Below the pieces are notes generated by a model that was given only the letters and a program-made list of their open reading frames with translations, did no database searches and was not told the origin of the DNA. Below, piece after piece: positions 8,752 to 16,965 of a stretch of 64,000 nucleotides of DNA (positions within the stretch are counted from its first letter, which is position 1; each line of letters starts with the position of its first letter). Source of the stretch: an uncultured Eubacterium sp. (lineage in GTDB: Bacteria; Bacillota; Clostridia; Lachnospirales; Lachnospiraceae); the NCBI GenBank assembly GCA_910584245.1, contig CAJTZF010000008.1, positions 47,125 through 111,124 on the forward strand, given 5' to 3'. The position numbers and the translations under genes are program-made.

Positions 8752-9828
8752 CTATTTCACAGAACCTGCAACTATCTCAAAGGTTTTATGGATATTCATC
8801 CCATGCTGGACAAATTCCTCCAAACCTGTACATGTAATGATTGTCTGAATTCCTTTTATATGCTCTAATAAAAAATTTTGTCTTTTTCGGTCGAGCTCAG
8901 ACAAAACGTCATCCAAAAGCAAAATCGGCTTTTCCCCTGTTTTTTCTTCCACAATATGGATCTCTGTTAATTTCAGTGACAGCGCTCCGGTTCTTTGCTG
9001 TCCTCTTGAACCATATTTCCTCAAATCCTTATCGTCAGACACAAAAGATAGATCATCCCTGTGTGGTCCCACATGAGTTGTTTTGGCAAATAAATCCCTT
9101 TTCTCCGACATTGCCAGCTCCCGTCCAAAACTGTCTAACGTGACATTTGGCTCATAGGACAAATCCAACGTTTCTTTTCCGCCAGTCAGGCTCTTATGTA
9201 TTGTTTTAATATAACCATTCAGCTTCTCTACAAATTCTTTTCTTGCCCGTATAATATAGGAACCATATTGTACCAGTTGACTGGTCCATATATCAAGTGT
9301 GTCCAATAATTCAGAATTTATACTAATTTGTTTTAACAATTCATTTCTCTGCTTTAAAACATGCTTATATTTTGTCAAATTATATAAGTACAGCTTATCG
9401 AGCTGACATAACTCCATATCAACAAATTTACGCCTGGCATCGGGACCATTTTGGATAATTGCTAAATCCTCTGGCGAAAAAAATACAACGTTACATATGC
9501 CGAGAAGATCTCCGCTTTTTTTTACCGGAACCCCGTCTACAGCCATACCCTTTGCTTTGCTCCGCTTCAAATGCACATCAATTTTATGCCGGATGCCATC
9601 TTTGAGTACAAACATCCTCAAATGCGCTTCTCCCTTACCAATACGGATCATTTCCTTATCCTTGCTTCCCTTGTGGGAACGTGTTGTAGAACAAAGATAA
9701 ATTCCCTCCAACACATTCGTTTTTCCCTGGGCATTATCCCCATAAAGGACATTTGTCTCCCGGCTGAATTCAAAAATCTCCCTTTCATAATTTCGAAAAT
9801 CTAACAGTTCCAAAGAGTCAATTATCAT
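8752..9828 (-). CDS. recF: DNA replication and repair protein RecF
   Basis: This 358-residue SMC-like ATPase acts with RecO and RecR to load RecA at gaps. The Walker A motif is GDNAQGKT near residues 30-37, the ABC-type signature is SRGQQRT and the Walker B/D-loop is PILLLDDVLSELD. Its ATG overlaps the stop of the upstream S4-domain gene by 4 bases (ATGA type), which indicates translational coupling. The order dnaN-S4 gene-recF-gyrB is the conserved Firmicutes arrangement. Confidence 0.97.
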   Translation of the reverse strand: MIIDSLELLDFRNYEREIFEFSRETNVLYGDNAQGKTNVLEGIYLCSTTRSHKGSKDKEMIRIGKGEAHLRMFVLKDGIRHKIDVHLKRSKAKGMAVDGVPVKKSGDLLGICNVVFFSPEDLAIIQNGPDARRKFVDMELCQLDKLYLYNLTKYKHVLKQRNELLKQISINSELLDTLDIWTSQLVQYGSYIIRARKEFVEKLNGYIKTIHKSLTGGKETLDLSYEPNVTLDSFGRELAMSEKRDLFAKTTHVGPHRDDLSFVSDDKDLRKYGSRGQQRTGALSLKLTEIHIVEEKTGEKPILLLDDVLSELDRKRQNFLLEHIKGIQTIITCTGLEEFVQHGMNIHKTFEIVAGSVK

Positions 9829-10037
9829 ATTTGGTTTACCTTCACCTGGTTTCCTTCCAAACCAATTACATCACCCGGACACACCTTTCTGCCCCGGCGC
9901 AGCTCTACCTCTCCATTCACCGTGACCATACCGTCCTCAATCATGAACTTGGCATCCACACCAGAACCAGCTAAACCAGCCAGTTTTAGTGCCTGCCCAA
10001 GTTTAATATACGCATCCTTAATGACTATCTCTTCCAT
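9825..10037 (-). CDS. yaaA: S4-domain RNA-binding protein (YaaA/RlbA type)
   Basis: This 70-residue protein consists almost entirely of one S4 RNA-binding fold, with the typical AGLAGSGVDAKFMIEDGMV and VNGEVELRRGRKVCPGD segments. The equivalent Bacillus gene between dnaN and recF is implicated in ribosome assembly, but its target cannot be read from this sequence. It follows dnaN by about 40 bases and overlaps recF by 4 bases, so it belongs to the dnaN-recF-gyrBA transcription unit. Confidence 0.9.
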   Translation of the reverse strand: MEEIVIKDAYIKLGQALKLAGLAGSGVDAKFMIEDGMVTVNGEVELRRGRKVCPGDVIGLEGNQVKVNQI

Positions 10038-10079
10038 TTTTTTCCTCTTTTCTGAACTTATTCACCCTCGCATTACATT

Positions 10080-11183
10080 TTAATTTTCAATCAAATTCAC
10101 AGGAAGGATCAGATATATGTAAGATTGGTCATCCCTTATGAAACACGGCGCCTTGGCATTAAACAAATACAGGTTTATTTCTTCTTCATCAATGACCCTT
10201 AATACGTCAATAATAAATTTAGGATCAAAAGCAATACGGAGATCTTTGCCTTCTTTTGTTATATTGATATTTTCATCCATAGAACCAATCTTCGTATTCA
10301 TTTCGAGTTTAATTTCATTATTTTTTATATTTATGATGACCGGTTTATTTTCCGCCTCCCGAAGAAGAAGAGTAGCACGGTCTATACATGCCAAAAGCTC
10401 TTTCCGGTTTACGTTTACTTTAGTTTCGTAATCATTGGAAAGCATCTGATTGATATTATAAAAATTTCCTTCGATCAGTCTTGATATAATAATGGTCTTT
10501 GCAAATTCAAATAATACATGGTTTTTGGAAAAGTATATCTCTACTTCATCCTCAATCCCCCCCGTCAGAATTTTACTGACTTCGCTCAATGTCTTCCCGG
10601 GAATTACTACTTTTATATCGTCATAACTTTCCTTTAGCTGCATTTTCCGAATTGAAACGCGGTGAAGGTCTAGTGATGCAATCTGAAATTCATCTCCGTG
10701 AATTTCAAATAGTTCGCCTGTCAATATTTTATTATTCTCGTTATTTGAAATGGAAAATATAGTTTGTTGTATCATTTCCCTGAGAGTAAATTGTGATACT
10801 GTAATTTTCTTTGTTTTTTCTATTTCTGGGAGCATAGGAAACTCTTCATGGTTTTTCCCTGAAAGATTAAATTTTGCTTTTCCACAAAACAAAAGGATAT
10901 TTTCCTTATCATCCGCCTCAAAAAATATTTCCTGGTCAGGCAGTTTCCGAATAATGTCTGAAATCATTTTTGCGTTTACAAGGATAATGCCTTCTTCTTC
11001 CACATGCGCAGTAATTCTTGTCTCAATGCCTAGCGACATATCATTTGTAGTGAGCTTTAACTCCTCCTCGAGCGCTTGAATAACTACACATTCAAGAATT
11101 GGCATCGTTGTTTTTCCCGGTACTGCTTTTAATACAATATTGATTGCTTCATTCATATCAGATTTATTGCATGTGAATTTCAT
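10080..11183 (-). CDS. dnaN: DNA polymerase III beta subunit (sliding clamp)
   Basis: This 367-residue clamp tethers DNA polymerase III to DNA as a dimeric ring. Length and sequence (three clamp-fold repeats and a C-terminal ending near YLILPVNL) fit DnaN. I chose the ATG at 11181-11183 (MKFTCNKSDM) because the family starts MKFT and a GGGG-rich site lies upstream. An upstream in-frame start would add 15 atypical residues. The gene lies 190 bases downstream of dnaA on the same strand, with a candidate origin segment between. Confidence 0.97.
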   Translation of the reverse strand: MKFTCNKSDMNEAINIVLKAVPGKTTMPILECVVIQALEEELKLTTNDMSLGIETRITAHVEEEGIILVNAKMISDIIRKLPDQEIFFEADDKENILLFCGKAKFNLSGKNHEEFPMLPEIEKTKKITVSQFTLREMIQQTIFSISNNENNKILTGELFEIHGDEFQIASLDLHRVSIRKMQLKESYDDIKVVIPGKTLSEVSKILTGGIEDEVEIYFSKNHVLFEFAKTIIISRLIEGNFYNINQMLSNDYETKVNVNRKELLACIDRATLLLREAENKPVIINIKNNEIKLEMNTKIGSMDENINITKEGKDLRIAFDPKFIIDVLRVIDEEEINLYLFNAKAPCFIRDDQSYIYLILPVNLIEN

Positions 11184-11373
11184 GTAGCGTACATCCCCTT
11201 TCATGTGGAAATCATATAAATATAACATTTAAATTTAGTATTATGTAGTATTAAGGGCGGTTAATTTGTTTAAAACTAAATAAAACGCTTAATATAAAGC
11301 ACTTGAAGCCAAATAATAACCTCTTTAGATACATTGGATGCAGTGTTGATAATGTGGGACAACCAATAGGGCG
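11184..11373. other. candidate oriC segment (dnaN-dnaA intergenic)
   Basis: This AT-rich gap lies between dnaA and dnaN. It contains TGTTGATAA at 11344-11352, one mismatch from the DnaA box complement TGTGGATAA, and a weaker TGTGGAAAT at 11204-11212. The origin call rests mainly on gene order and on the strand flip at dnaA/rpmH. DnaA boxes are sparse, so the dnaA-rpmH gap (12727-12923), which is AT-rich but shows no box, remains an alternative or a second part of a bipartite origin. Confidence 0.45.
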
Positions 11374-12726
11374 TCAAGGGTTAAGTTTTTTCATCAGCAC
11401 ATCAATCGTGTTTTGAAGGCTGTTATCAACTTTAAGTTTTTCTTTAATTTTGGTATAACCGTGTATAACTGTGGAATGATCCCGTTTTCCAAGCTTCTCT
11501 CCAATATCAGTTGTGGATAAGTCTGTTAATTCCTTGCACAGGTACATACAAATTTGCCTGGGAACTACAACACTGTTTTGTCTTCTTTTGGAGACAATTG
11601 CGTCTTCGGTCAGATTAAAGTGGTCGGTTACAATTTGAACGATAAAGTCAACCGATATTTCTCTGGCATCTGGTTTTATAATGTCTTTTAAAGCATCTTC
11701 TGCCAGTGAAAGAGTGATTTCCTGATGCGTGAGCTTTGAGAGGAATATCACTTTTTTATATGCGCCCTCTAAATCACGAATATTTGATCTTATATTCGTA
11801 GCGATATAACTTAAAATTTTATCTTCAAGCTTTACGGATTCATTTTCCTGGTAATTTTTTAGGATCGCCATGCTTGTCTCATAATCAGGGGGCTGGATAT
11901 CGACCGGAAGGCCTGAGTTGAAACGGGAACGGTACCGCTCGTCGAGCTGGTCCATATCCCTTGGCGGCTTATCACTGGATATTACAATTTGCTTATTTGC
12001 TTGATACAGGGCTTCAAACGTATTGAAAAATTCAATCTGGGTCGATTCTTTTCCAATGATAAATTGAATATCATCAATAAGCAACACGTCTACGTTTCGA
12101 AATTTTTTCCGCAGATTTGTCGTGGCTGCGGTATCTCCCTTTTTCTTATTGGTACGAATGGCTTCGATTACCTGGTTCGTAAAATCTTCACTCGTCGTGT
12201 AAAGAACGTTTAACTCCGGGTGATGCTCAAGAATGTGTCTAGCAATGGAGTGCATCAGATGAGTTTTGCCAAGTCCGGAATTGCTATATAAAAAAAGCGG
12301 ATTATAAATTTGTGAGGTAGGCGCTTCTGCAACGGCAACTGCGGCGGCATGTGCCATCGAATTGCTTCTGCTGATGACAAAGGTATCAAAGGAATGACCG
12401 GATTTCAAATAAGGGTACCGATCTGTCAGATTTTCTTCCTTTATATATGTAGAAATAGTATCCGCTTCATAAACATATTTTGTGTCGACTTCTTTTTCAG
12501 TCACAACTTCAATTGCTACTTTGATGTGAATATCATATCTCGATTTGAGTATGTCAATACAATCTCCCTGTGTATCTTTATTAATTTTAAATGTGACGGC
12601 ATTATCTTCGTAAGAAATAATTTCTAATGGTTCTATAAATGTGCGGATTGCTGGTCCAGTAATCCCACTTTTTTCTTTTAAATAAGAAATAATGCTGCTC
12701 CATTGCGCCTTTATCTTGTTTTCCAT
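11374..12726 (-). CDS. dnaA: chromosomal replication initiator protein DnaA
   Basis: This 450-residue AAA+ initiator melts the origin and loads the helicase. The N-terminal domain I (residues 1-85) is followed by a short linker, then the ATPase with Walker A SNSGLGKTHL and Walker B VLLIDDIQF. The C-terminal DNA-binding domain carries VVPRQICMYL and the box-reading motif GKRDHSTVIHG, a slight variant of the usual GGRDHTTVxHA. The ATG at 12724-12726 follows GGCAGG. A perfect DnaA box (11512-11520) falls within its own domain IV coding region. Confidence 0.98.
   Translation of the reverse strand: MENKIKAQWSSIISYLKEKSGITGPAIRTFIEPLEIISYEDNAVTFKINKDTQGDCIDILKSRYDIHIKVAIEVVTEKEVDTKYVYEADTISTYIKEENLTDRYPYLKSGHSFDTFVISRSNSMAHAAAVAVAEAPTSQIYNPLFLYSNSGLGKTHLMHSIARHILEHHPELNVLYTTSEDFTNQVIEAIRTNKKKGDTAATTNLRKKFRNVDVLLIDDIQFIIGKESTQIEFFNTFEALYQANKQIVISSDKPPRDMDQLDERYRSRFNSGLPVDIQPPDYETSMAILKNYQENESVKLEDKILSYIATNIRSNIRDLEGAYKKVIFLSKLTHQEITLSLAEDALKDIIKPDAREISVDFIVQIVTDHFNLTEDAIVSKRRQNSVVVPRQICMYLCKELTDLSTTDIGEKLGKRDHSTVIHGYTKIKEKLKVDNSLQNTIDVLMKKLNP
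11512..11520 (-). promoter_or_regulatory. perfect DnaA box inside dnaA
   Basis: TGTGGATAA on the plus strand is TTATCCACA on the minus strand, an exact match to the DnaA box consensus. It lies within the 3' part of dnaA, where it encodes part of LSTTD. It may be chance coding sequence or may contribute to origin binding or autoregulation. Confidence 0.5.
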
Positions 12727-12782
12727 GAAAAAACCTGCCTAACTCGTCAAAATTGAAAATAAGGGTATAAACGTACCACTAT

Positions 12783-12811
12783 ATTTTACCTCAAAACGAT
12801 AGTTTTTTCAA
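12783..12811 (-). promoter_or_regulatory. dnaA promoter
   Basis: On the minus strand TTGAAA (12806-12811), a 17-base spacer and TAAAAT (12783-12788) lie 57 bases before the dnaA start. It diverges from the rpmH promoter about 40 bases away. Confidence 0.6.
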
Positions 12812-12851
12812 TGGCTATTTGCAAATTTACAATTTTCTTTGAATATTTTGC

Positions 12852-12880
12852 TTGACTATTCATCAATTCAATACTATAAT
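12852..12880 (+). promoter_or_regulatory. rpmH promoter
   Basis: TTGACT (12852-12857), a 17-base spacer and a perfect TATAAT (12875-12880) lie 43 bases before the rpmH start codon. Confidence 0.75.
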
Positions 12881-12923
12881 TAGGCTTGATACGGATTTAA
12901 TAACAAAAAGGAGGTGTGACGAT

Positions 12924-13058
12924 ATGAAAATGACATTTCAGCCAAAAAAGAAATCCAGGGCGCGTGTACATGGTTTCCGTAAAAGAATGAGAACTTCGAA
13001 TGGTAGGAAGGTGCTTTCCAGAAGAAGAGCGAAGGGAAGGAAGAAATTATCTGCGTAA
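12924..13058 (+). CDS. rpmH: 50S ribosomal protein L34
   Basis: This 44-residue, very basic protein begins MKMTFQPKKKSR and contains VHGFRKRMRTSNGRKVL, the L34 signature. It is a component of the large ribosomal subunit. The ribosome site GGAGGTG ends about 8 bases before the ATG at 12924. It is the first gene of the rightward operon that continues with rnpA, yidD, yidC and jag, the usual origin-proximal order. Confidence 0.97.
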   Translation: MKMTFQPKKKSRARVHGFRKRMRTSNGRKVLSRRRAKGRKKLSA

Positions 13059-13121
13059 TGCGGTATTGTGCAAAGTCACAAAGATGTTGTGGCTTTTTCT
13101 TCTCTTGTGAGGATAAAGATT

Positions 13122-13451
13122 GTGTTTGGAAAATTGGGAAAGAATTCGGAATTCCAAAAGGTTTACAAAGATGGTAAATCTAAGGCAAACAAATATCTGG
13201 TGATGGTTTTAGTAAAGCGGGAGGATGGTCCAAATCGATATGGATTTTCTGTGAGCAGAAAAGTTGGTAATAGTGTCGTGCGTCATCGGGTCACCAGATT
13301 ATTAAGAGAATCAGTTCGAAAAAATGACGCACGATTGAAAGAAGGCTGCAATATAGTAATTATTGCCAGAAATGCGGCAAAGGGCAGGAGCTTTCAGGAA
13401 ATCGACAGTGCAGTATGCCATTTGTGCAAATTACATGGAATTTTAAAATGA
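13122..13451 (+). CDS. rnpA: ribonuclease P protein component
   Basis: This basic protein of about 109 residues helps the RNase P RNA cut tRNA 5' leaders. The family core is visible as EFQKVYKDGKSKANKYLVM, FSVSRKVGNSVVRHRVTRLL and a C-terminal IVIIARNAA. I chose a GTG start at 13122 because GAGG (13109-13112) lies 9 bases before it and the product then matches the family length. An earlier in-frame GTG at 13068 would add 18 residues without support. The gene overlaps yidD by 4 bases. Confidence 0.93.
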   Translation: MFGKLGKNSEFQKVYKDGKSKANKYLVMVLVKREDGPNRYGFSVSRKVGNSVVRHRVTRLLRESVRKNDARLKEGCNIVIIARNAAKGRSFQEIDSAVCHLCKLHGILK

Positions 13452-13660
13452 AGACATTTTTTTTATTGTTATTGAAAATATATCAAAAGTTTATTTCACC
13501 GTTAAAACAAACGCCAACCTGCATTTATACTCCCTGTTGTTCTGAATATGCGATTCAGGCAATTACAAAGTATGGTGCGTGGAAAGGTGGTTTTTTGGCT
13601 GTGAAAAGAATTTTGAGATGCCATCCTTTTCACAAAGGAGGTTATGATCCGGTTCCTTGA
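13448..13660 (+). CDS. yidD: membrane protein insertion efficiency factor YidD
   Basis: This 70-residue protein shows the YidD core: KIYQKFISP, CSEYAIQAI, KYGAWKGG, RILRCHPFHKGG and the terminal DPVP. It assists YidC-dependent membrane insertion at the inner face of the membrane. The usual YPTCSEYA is YTPCCSEYA here, a small variation. The ATG overlaps the rnpA stop (ATGA), consistent with translational coupling. Confidence 0.94.
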   Translation: MKTFFLLLLKIYQKFISPLKQTPTCIYTPCCSEYAIQAITKYGAWKGGFLAVKRILRCHPFHKGGYDPVP

Positions 13661-13720
13661 TTATTTTCAATTGCGGTTGTATACGTATGGCATTCTGGTA
13701 AAAAAATGGAGGTAGAATTA

Positions 13721-14698
13721 TTGTTTGATTGGCTTTATACACTTTTCGGATGGATAATGGAAGGCATTGACTGGGCTGTTTTCCATACAATTGGTATCCA
13801 TAATATTGGATTGTGTATTATCTTATTTACAATTATCATTTATGCATTGATGATTCCTTTGAATGCAAAACAGCAGAAGTCGTCCCGGCTTATGAGCAAG
13901 ATAAATCCAGAGATTCAGCAAATTCAGGCAAAATACAAGGGAAAAAAGGATAATGATTCCGTGATGAAAATGAATGCGGAGACACAGGCTATCTATACGA
14001 AGTATGGCGTTAGTCCTTTTGGCGGGTGTCTGCCATTGTTAATTAGTATGCCGATCTTATATATTTTGTATGGAGTTATAAGGGAGATTAAAACATATGC
14101 GCCGTCTCTTGCACAGGAGGGTGCTAGTATGTTTTTAGGACTGGATGTGTCACAAACGCCGTCTGAATATGCAAAGGTGACGAAATTTGCTTATCTTATT
14201 CCTGTTCTGGCAGTTGTTTTTCAGTTTATTAATACAAAAATGCTTCAGGTTAAAACGGATAAGAAGAAGAACCAGCAGGAAGACTCAATGGCATCAAGCA
14301 TGAAAATGATAAATTATTTTATGCCTTTTATGTCTGGATTTTTTTGTATGACGCTTAATATTGGTATTGGTATTTATTGGATAACTAGTTCAATTTTCCG
14401 TATTGTACAGGCATATTTTATTAATCGCCATGTAGATAAAATTCCGCTTGAAGAATTAATAGAGATGAATAAAGAAAAGGCCGCAAAGAAAAATAAGAAG
14501 CTGGAAGAGAGAAATAAACAGATGGAATTATATTCCAAGAAGAGGACAAGCTCTATTAAATCAGTATCAGAGTATCAGAATCCTTCATCTTCCGAGACAG
14601 CAGGTAAATCAGTAGAAGTGAATCAGAATATAGAGCCGGGCAGTATAGCAGGATATGCCCATATGTTGTCGGGAAAAAAGGATAATAGTGAAAAATAG
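13721..14698 (+). CDS. yidC: YidC/Oxa1 family membrane protein insertase
   Basis: This protein of about 325 residues inserts proteins into the cytoplasmic membrane. It has the hydrophobic core of the family, with segments near the N-terminus, around residues 30-50, 95-115, 145-165 and 200-230, and the typical GGCLPLLISMPILYILY. The start is probably the TTG at 13721: TGGAGG at 13706-13711 sits 9 bases upstream, and the earlier in-frame ATG at 13706 overlaps that ribosome site. The C-terminal 90 residues are a basic/polar cytoplasmic tail (KEKAAKKNKKLEERNKQ). Confidence 0.95.
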   Translation: MFDWLYTLFGWIMEGIDWAVFHTIGIHNIGLCIILFTIIIYALMIPLNAKQQKSSRLMSKINPEIQQIQAKYKGKKDNDSVMKMNAETQAIYTKYGVSPFGGCLPLLISMPILYILYGVIREIKTYAPSLAQEGASMFLGLDVSQTPSEYAKVTKFAYLIPVLAVVFQFINTKMLQVKTDKKKNQQEDSMASSMKMINYFMPFMSGFFCMTLNIGIGIYWITSSIFRIVQAYFINRHVDKIPLEELIEMNKEKAAKKNKKLEERNKQMELYSKKRTSSIKSVSEYQNPSSSETAGKSVEVNQNIEPGSIAGYAHMLSGKKDNSEK

Positions 14699-14733
14699 TG
14701 CGGATACCGCTCTGACAGAATGGAGGAATAAAT

Positions 14734-15501
14734 ATGTCAAATTGGTATGAATTTACTGCCAAAACTGTTGATGAGGCATTGACAGAGGCATTGATTAAGC
14801 TTGAAACTACAAGTGATCAGGTTGAATATGAAGTAATTGAAAAAGAGAGTAATGGTTTTCTTGGAATGTTTAGCAAACCCGCTAAAATTCGGGTGTGTAA
14901 AAAAGAAAGTGTACAGGAAATCGTTACAAATTTTTTGAATAAACTTTTTTCTTGTATGGGAATAGAAGTAGAGCTTGTTATTGAGTATAAAGAAGAGGAA
15001 GGTGAGATGGATATTGAATTAAAAGGCGAGGATATGGGTCTTTTAATTGGAAAACGGGGACAGACTTTAGATTCGATCCAGTATTTAACTTCCCTTGTGG
15101 CGAATAAAGACTTAGAAGATTATGTGAAAATAAAGATGGATACCGAAAATTATCGCCAGCGCCGTAAGGAAACGATTGAAAATCTTGCTAAAAATATTGC
15201 AGGTAAAGTAAAAAAGACACGTAAGCCAATGCATCTTGAACCAATGAATCCGTACGAGAGACGAATTATTCATGCAGTACTTCAAAATGATAAATATATT
15301 GAGACGTACAGTGAGGGTGAAGAGCCATTTCGGAAGGTAGTAGTTACGGTTTCAAAGGAATATGCGAATATGCCGCCCCGTAGAAACAATAACTATCGCA
15401 GAAAAAATAATTTCAATAATTATAATAATAGACGCAAGTCTTATAACAAAAATGATAATCATGGAAACAAAGAGTATTTCCAGAAAGAAAAAGAAGAATG
15501 A
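14734..15501 (+). CDS. jag: RNA-binding protein KhpB/Jag
   Basis: This 255-residue protein has the Jag N-terminal domain (MSNWYEFTAKTVDEA to about residue 55), a KH-type RNA-binding region with LIGKRGQTLDSIQYL near residues 105-120 and an R3H domain with NPYERRIIHAVLQ near residues 170-185. In other Firmicutes it binds RNA together with KhpA and affects cell-wall elongation and sporulation. The tail is unusually rich in Asn, Arg and Tyr (NNNYRRKNNFNNYNN). The ribosome site GGAGGAATAAAT precedes the ATG. A terminator hairpin follows immediately. Confidence 0.95.
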   Translation: MSNWYEFTAKTVDEALTEALIKLETTSDQVEYEVIEKESNGFLGMFSKPAKIRVCKKESVQEIVTNFLNKLFSCMGIEVELVIEYKEEEGEMDIELKGEDMGLLIGKRGQTLDSIQYLTSLVANKDLEDYVKIKMDTENYRQRRKETIENLAKNIAGKVKKTRKPMHLEPMNPYERRIIHAVLQNDKYIETYSEGEEPFRKVVVTVSKEYANMPPRRNNNYRRKNNFNNYNNRRKSYNKNDNHGNKEYFQKEKEE

Positions 15502-15513
15502 TATATGATTGTG

Positions 15514-15549
15514 AGGCTGAATCCGTGGTTGATGGATTCAGCCTTTTTG
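15514..15549 (+). terminator. terminator hairpin between jag and mnmE
   Basis: AGGCTGAATCC (15514-15524) pairs perfectly with GGATTCAGCCT (15534-15544) and is followed by TTTTT. It ends about 17 bases before the mnmE start codon, so it separates the rpmH-jag unit from the mnmE-mnmG-rsmG unit or acts as a partial terminator. Confidence 0.75.
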
Positions 15550-15565
15550 AAAGGTAAGGTTATTT

Positions 15566-16942
15566 ATGTTTTTTCATGATACCGTTGCTGCTATAGCCAC
15601 TTCCTCGATAAGTGGCGGGGTCAGTATTATTAGAATCAGTGGGGAGAAGGCAGTCGAGTGCGCAGAACAAATACTTTCTTTCTCTCATAAAAAACTATCG
15701 GATTGTAAAAGCCATACTGTACATTATGGTTATGTTGTGGATAAGACTGGAAATAAGGTGGATGAAGTTCTCGTATTATTGATGCGCGCGCCGAATAGCT
15801 ATACGAGAGAAGACGTTGTGGAGATACAATGTCATGGCGGTATTTTTATATGTCGTGAAATTCTTGATTTAATTTTGTCAACCGGGGCACACATGGCAGA
15901 GCCGGGAGAATTTACGAAGCGCGCTTTTTTAAATGGTAGAATAGATTTGTCACAGGCAGAAGCCGTGATGGATTTGATTGAATCAAAAAGCAGATATGCG
16001 AGAGAGAGTTCGTTCAGCCAGTTGAATGGCAGTATTAAATATAAAATTGTTGAAATCCGTGATACAATTATAAATGATGTCGCATTTATTGAGGCGGCAT
16101 TGGATGATCCAGAGCATATTGATATTCAAGATTTTTCAGCTCAGCTGGAAAAAGATGTAGAACACTGTATCAATGATTTGAAACAAATGATGGATAATTA
16201 TGAAAACGGAAGGCTTATAAAAGAAGGAGTCCGGACAGTTATTGCCGGCCGGCCAAATGTTGGAAAGTCTTCTTTATTGAATGCAATGCTTGGTATGGAG
16301 CGGGCTATTGTAACAGATATTCCTGGGACGACAAGAGATACTTTGGAGGAAGATGTACGTCTCGGTGATATTTTGCTTCATATTATAGATACAGCAGGAA
16401 TTCATGACACAGAAGATCCTGTTGAAAAGATAGGAATAGAGAAGGCGAGGACAAATATGCTGCAGGCAGATTTGTGTTTATTACTAATTGATGGAAGCAG
16501 TGAATTGACAGAAGAAGATATTCAGCTTTTAAATCAAATTTCACAAAGTAATGCGATTGTATTATTAAATAAAAATGACCTTAATGTGAAAGTAACAGCA
16601 CAGCAGCTTATGAAATATACAGATAAAAAAATTCTTTCTTTTTCAACTAAAACAGGTAGTGGAAGAAGAGAGCTGGAAGAGTATGTGAAAGAACAGTTTT
16701 ATATGGGGCATATTTCCTTTAATGACGAAGTCTATATTACCAATGAGAGACAGAAACAGGCAATTGCCGACAGTTATAAAAGTTTACTACATGTGAAGGA
16801 GAGTATGGAACTTCAATTGGGTGAAGATTTTTATACTATTGATATGATGAGCGCATATGAAAGTCTTGGAGCTGTGATTGGAGAAAGTGTGGATGATGAT
16901 TTAGTGGATACGATTTTCCGAAAATTTTGTATGGGAAAATAA
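15566..16942 (+). CDS. mnmE: tRNA modification GTPase MnmE
   Basis: This 458-residue protein, with MnmG, installs the carboxymethylaminomethyl-type group on wobble uridine 34 of certain tRNAs. The N-terminal folate-binding domain is followed by a G domain with GRPNVGKSS (G1), DIPGTTRD (G2), DTAG (G3) and NKND (G4). The extreme C-terminus CMGK carries the catalytic-region cysteine, where CIGK is more common. The start follows a GAAAGGTAAGG ribosome site directly after the hairpin. The gene runs into mnmG with 23 bases between stop and chosen start. Confidence 0.97.
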   Translation: MFFHDTVAAIATSSISGGVSIIRISGEKAVECAEQILSFSHKKLSDCKSHTVHYGYVVDKTGNKVDEVLVLLMRAPNSYTREDVVEIQCHGGIFICREILDLILSTGAHMAEPGEFTKRAFLNGRIDLSQAEAVMDLIESKSRYARESSFSQLNGSIKYKIVEIRDTIINDVAFIEAALDDPEHIDIQDFSAQLEKDVEHCINDLKQMMDNYENGRLIKEGVRTVIAGRPNVGKSSLLNAMLGMERAIVTDIPGTTRDTLEEDVRLGDILLHIIDTAGIHDTEDPVEKIGIEKARTNMLQADLCLLLIDGSSELTEEDIQLLNQISQSNAIVLLNKNDLNVKVTAQQLMKYTDKKILSFSTKTGSGRRELEEYVKEQFYMGHISFNDEVYITNERQKQAIADSYKSLLHVKESMELQLGEDFYTIDMMSAYESLGAVIGESVDDDLVDTIFRKFCMGK

Positions 16943-16965
16943 ATCATGATGATGAGGTGAATAGG

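Noticed and set aside
13706..13720. ATG start for yidC at 13706
   Set aside because: This ATG overlaps the GGAGG ribosome site that serves the TTG at 13721.
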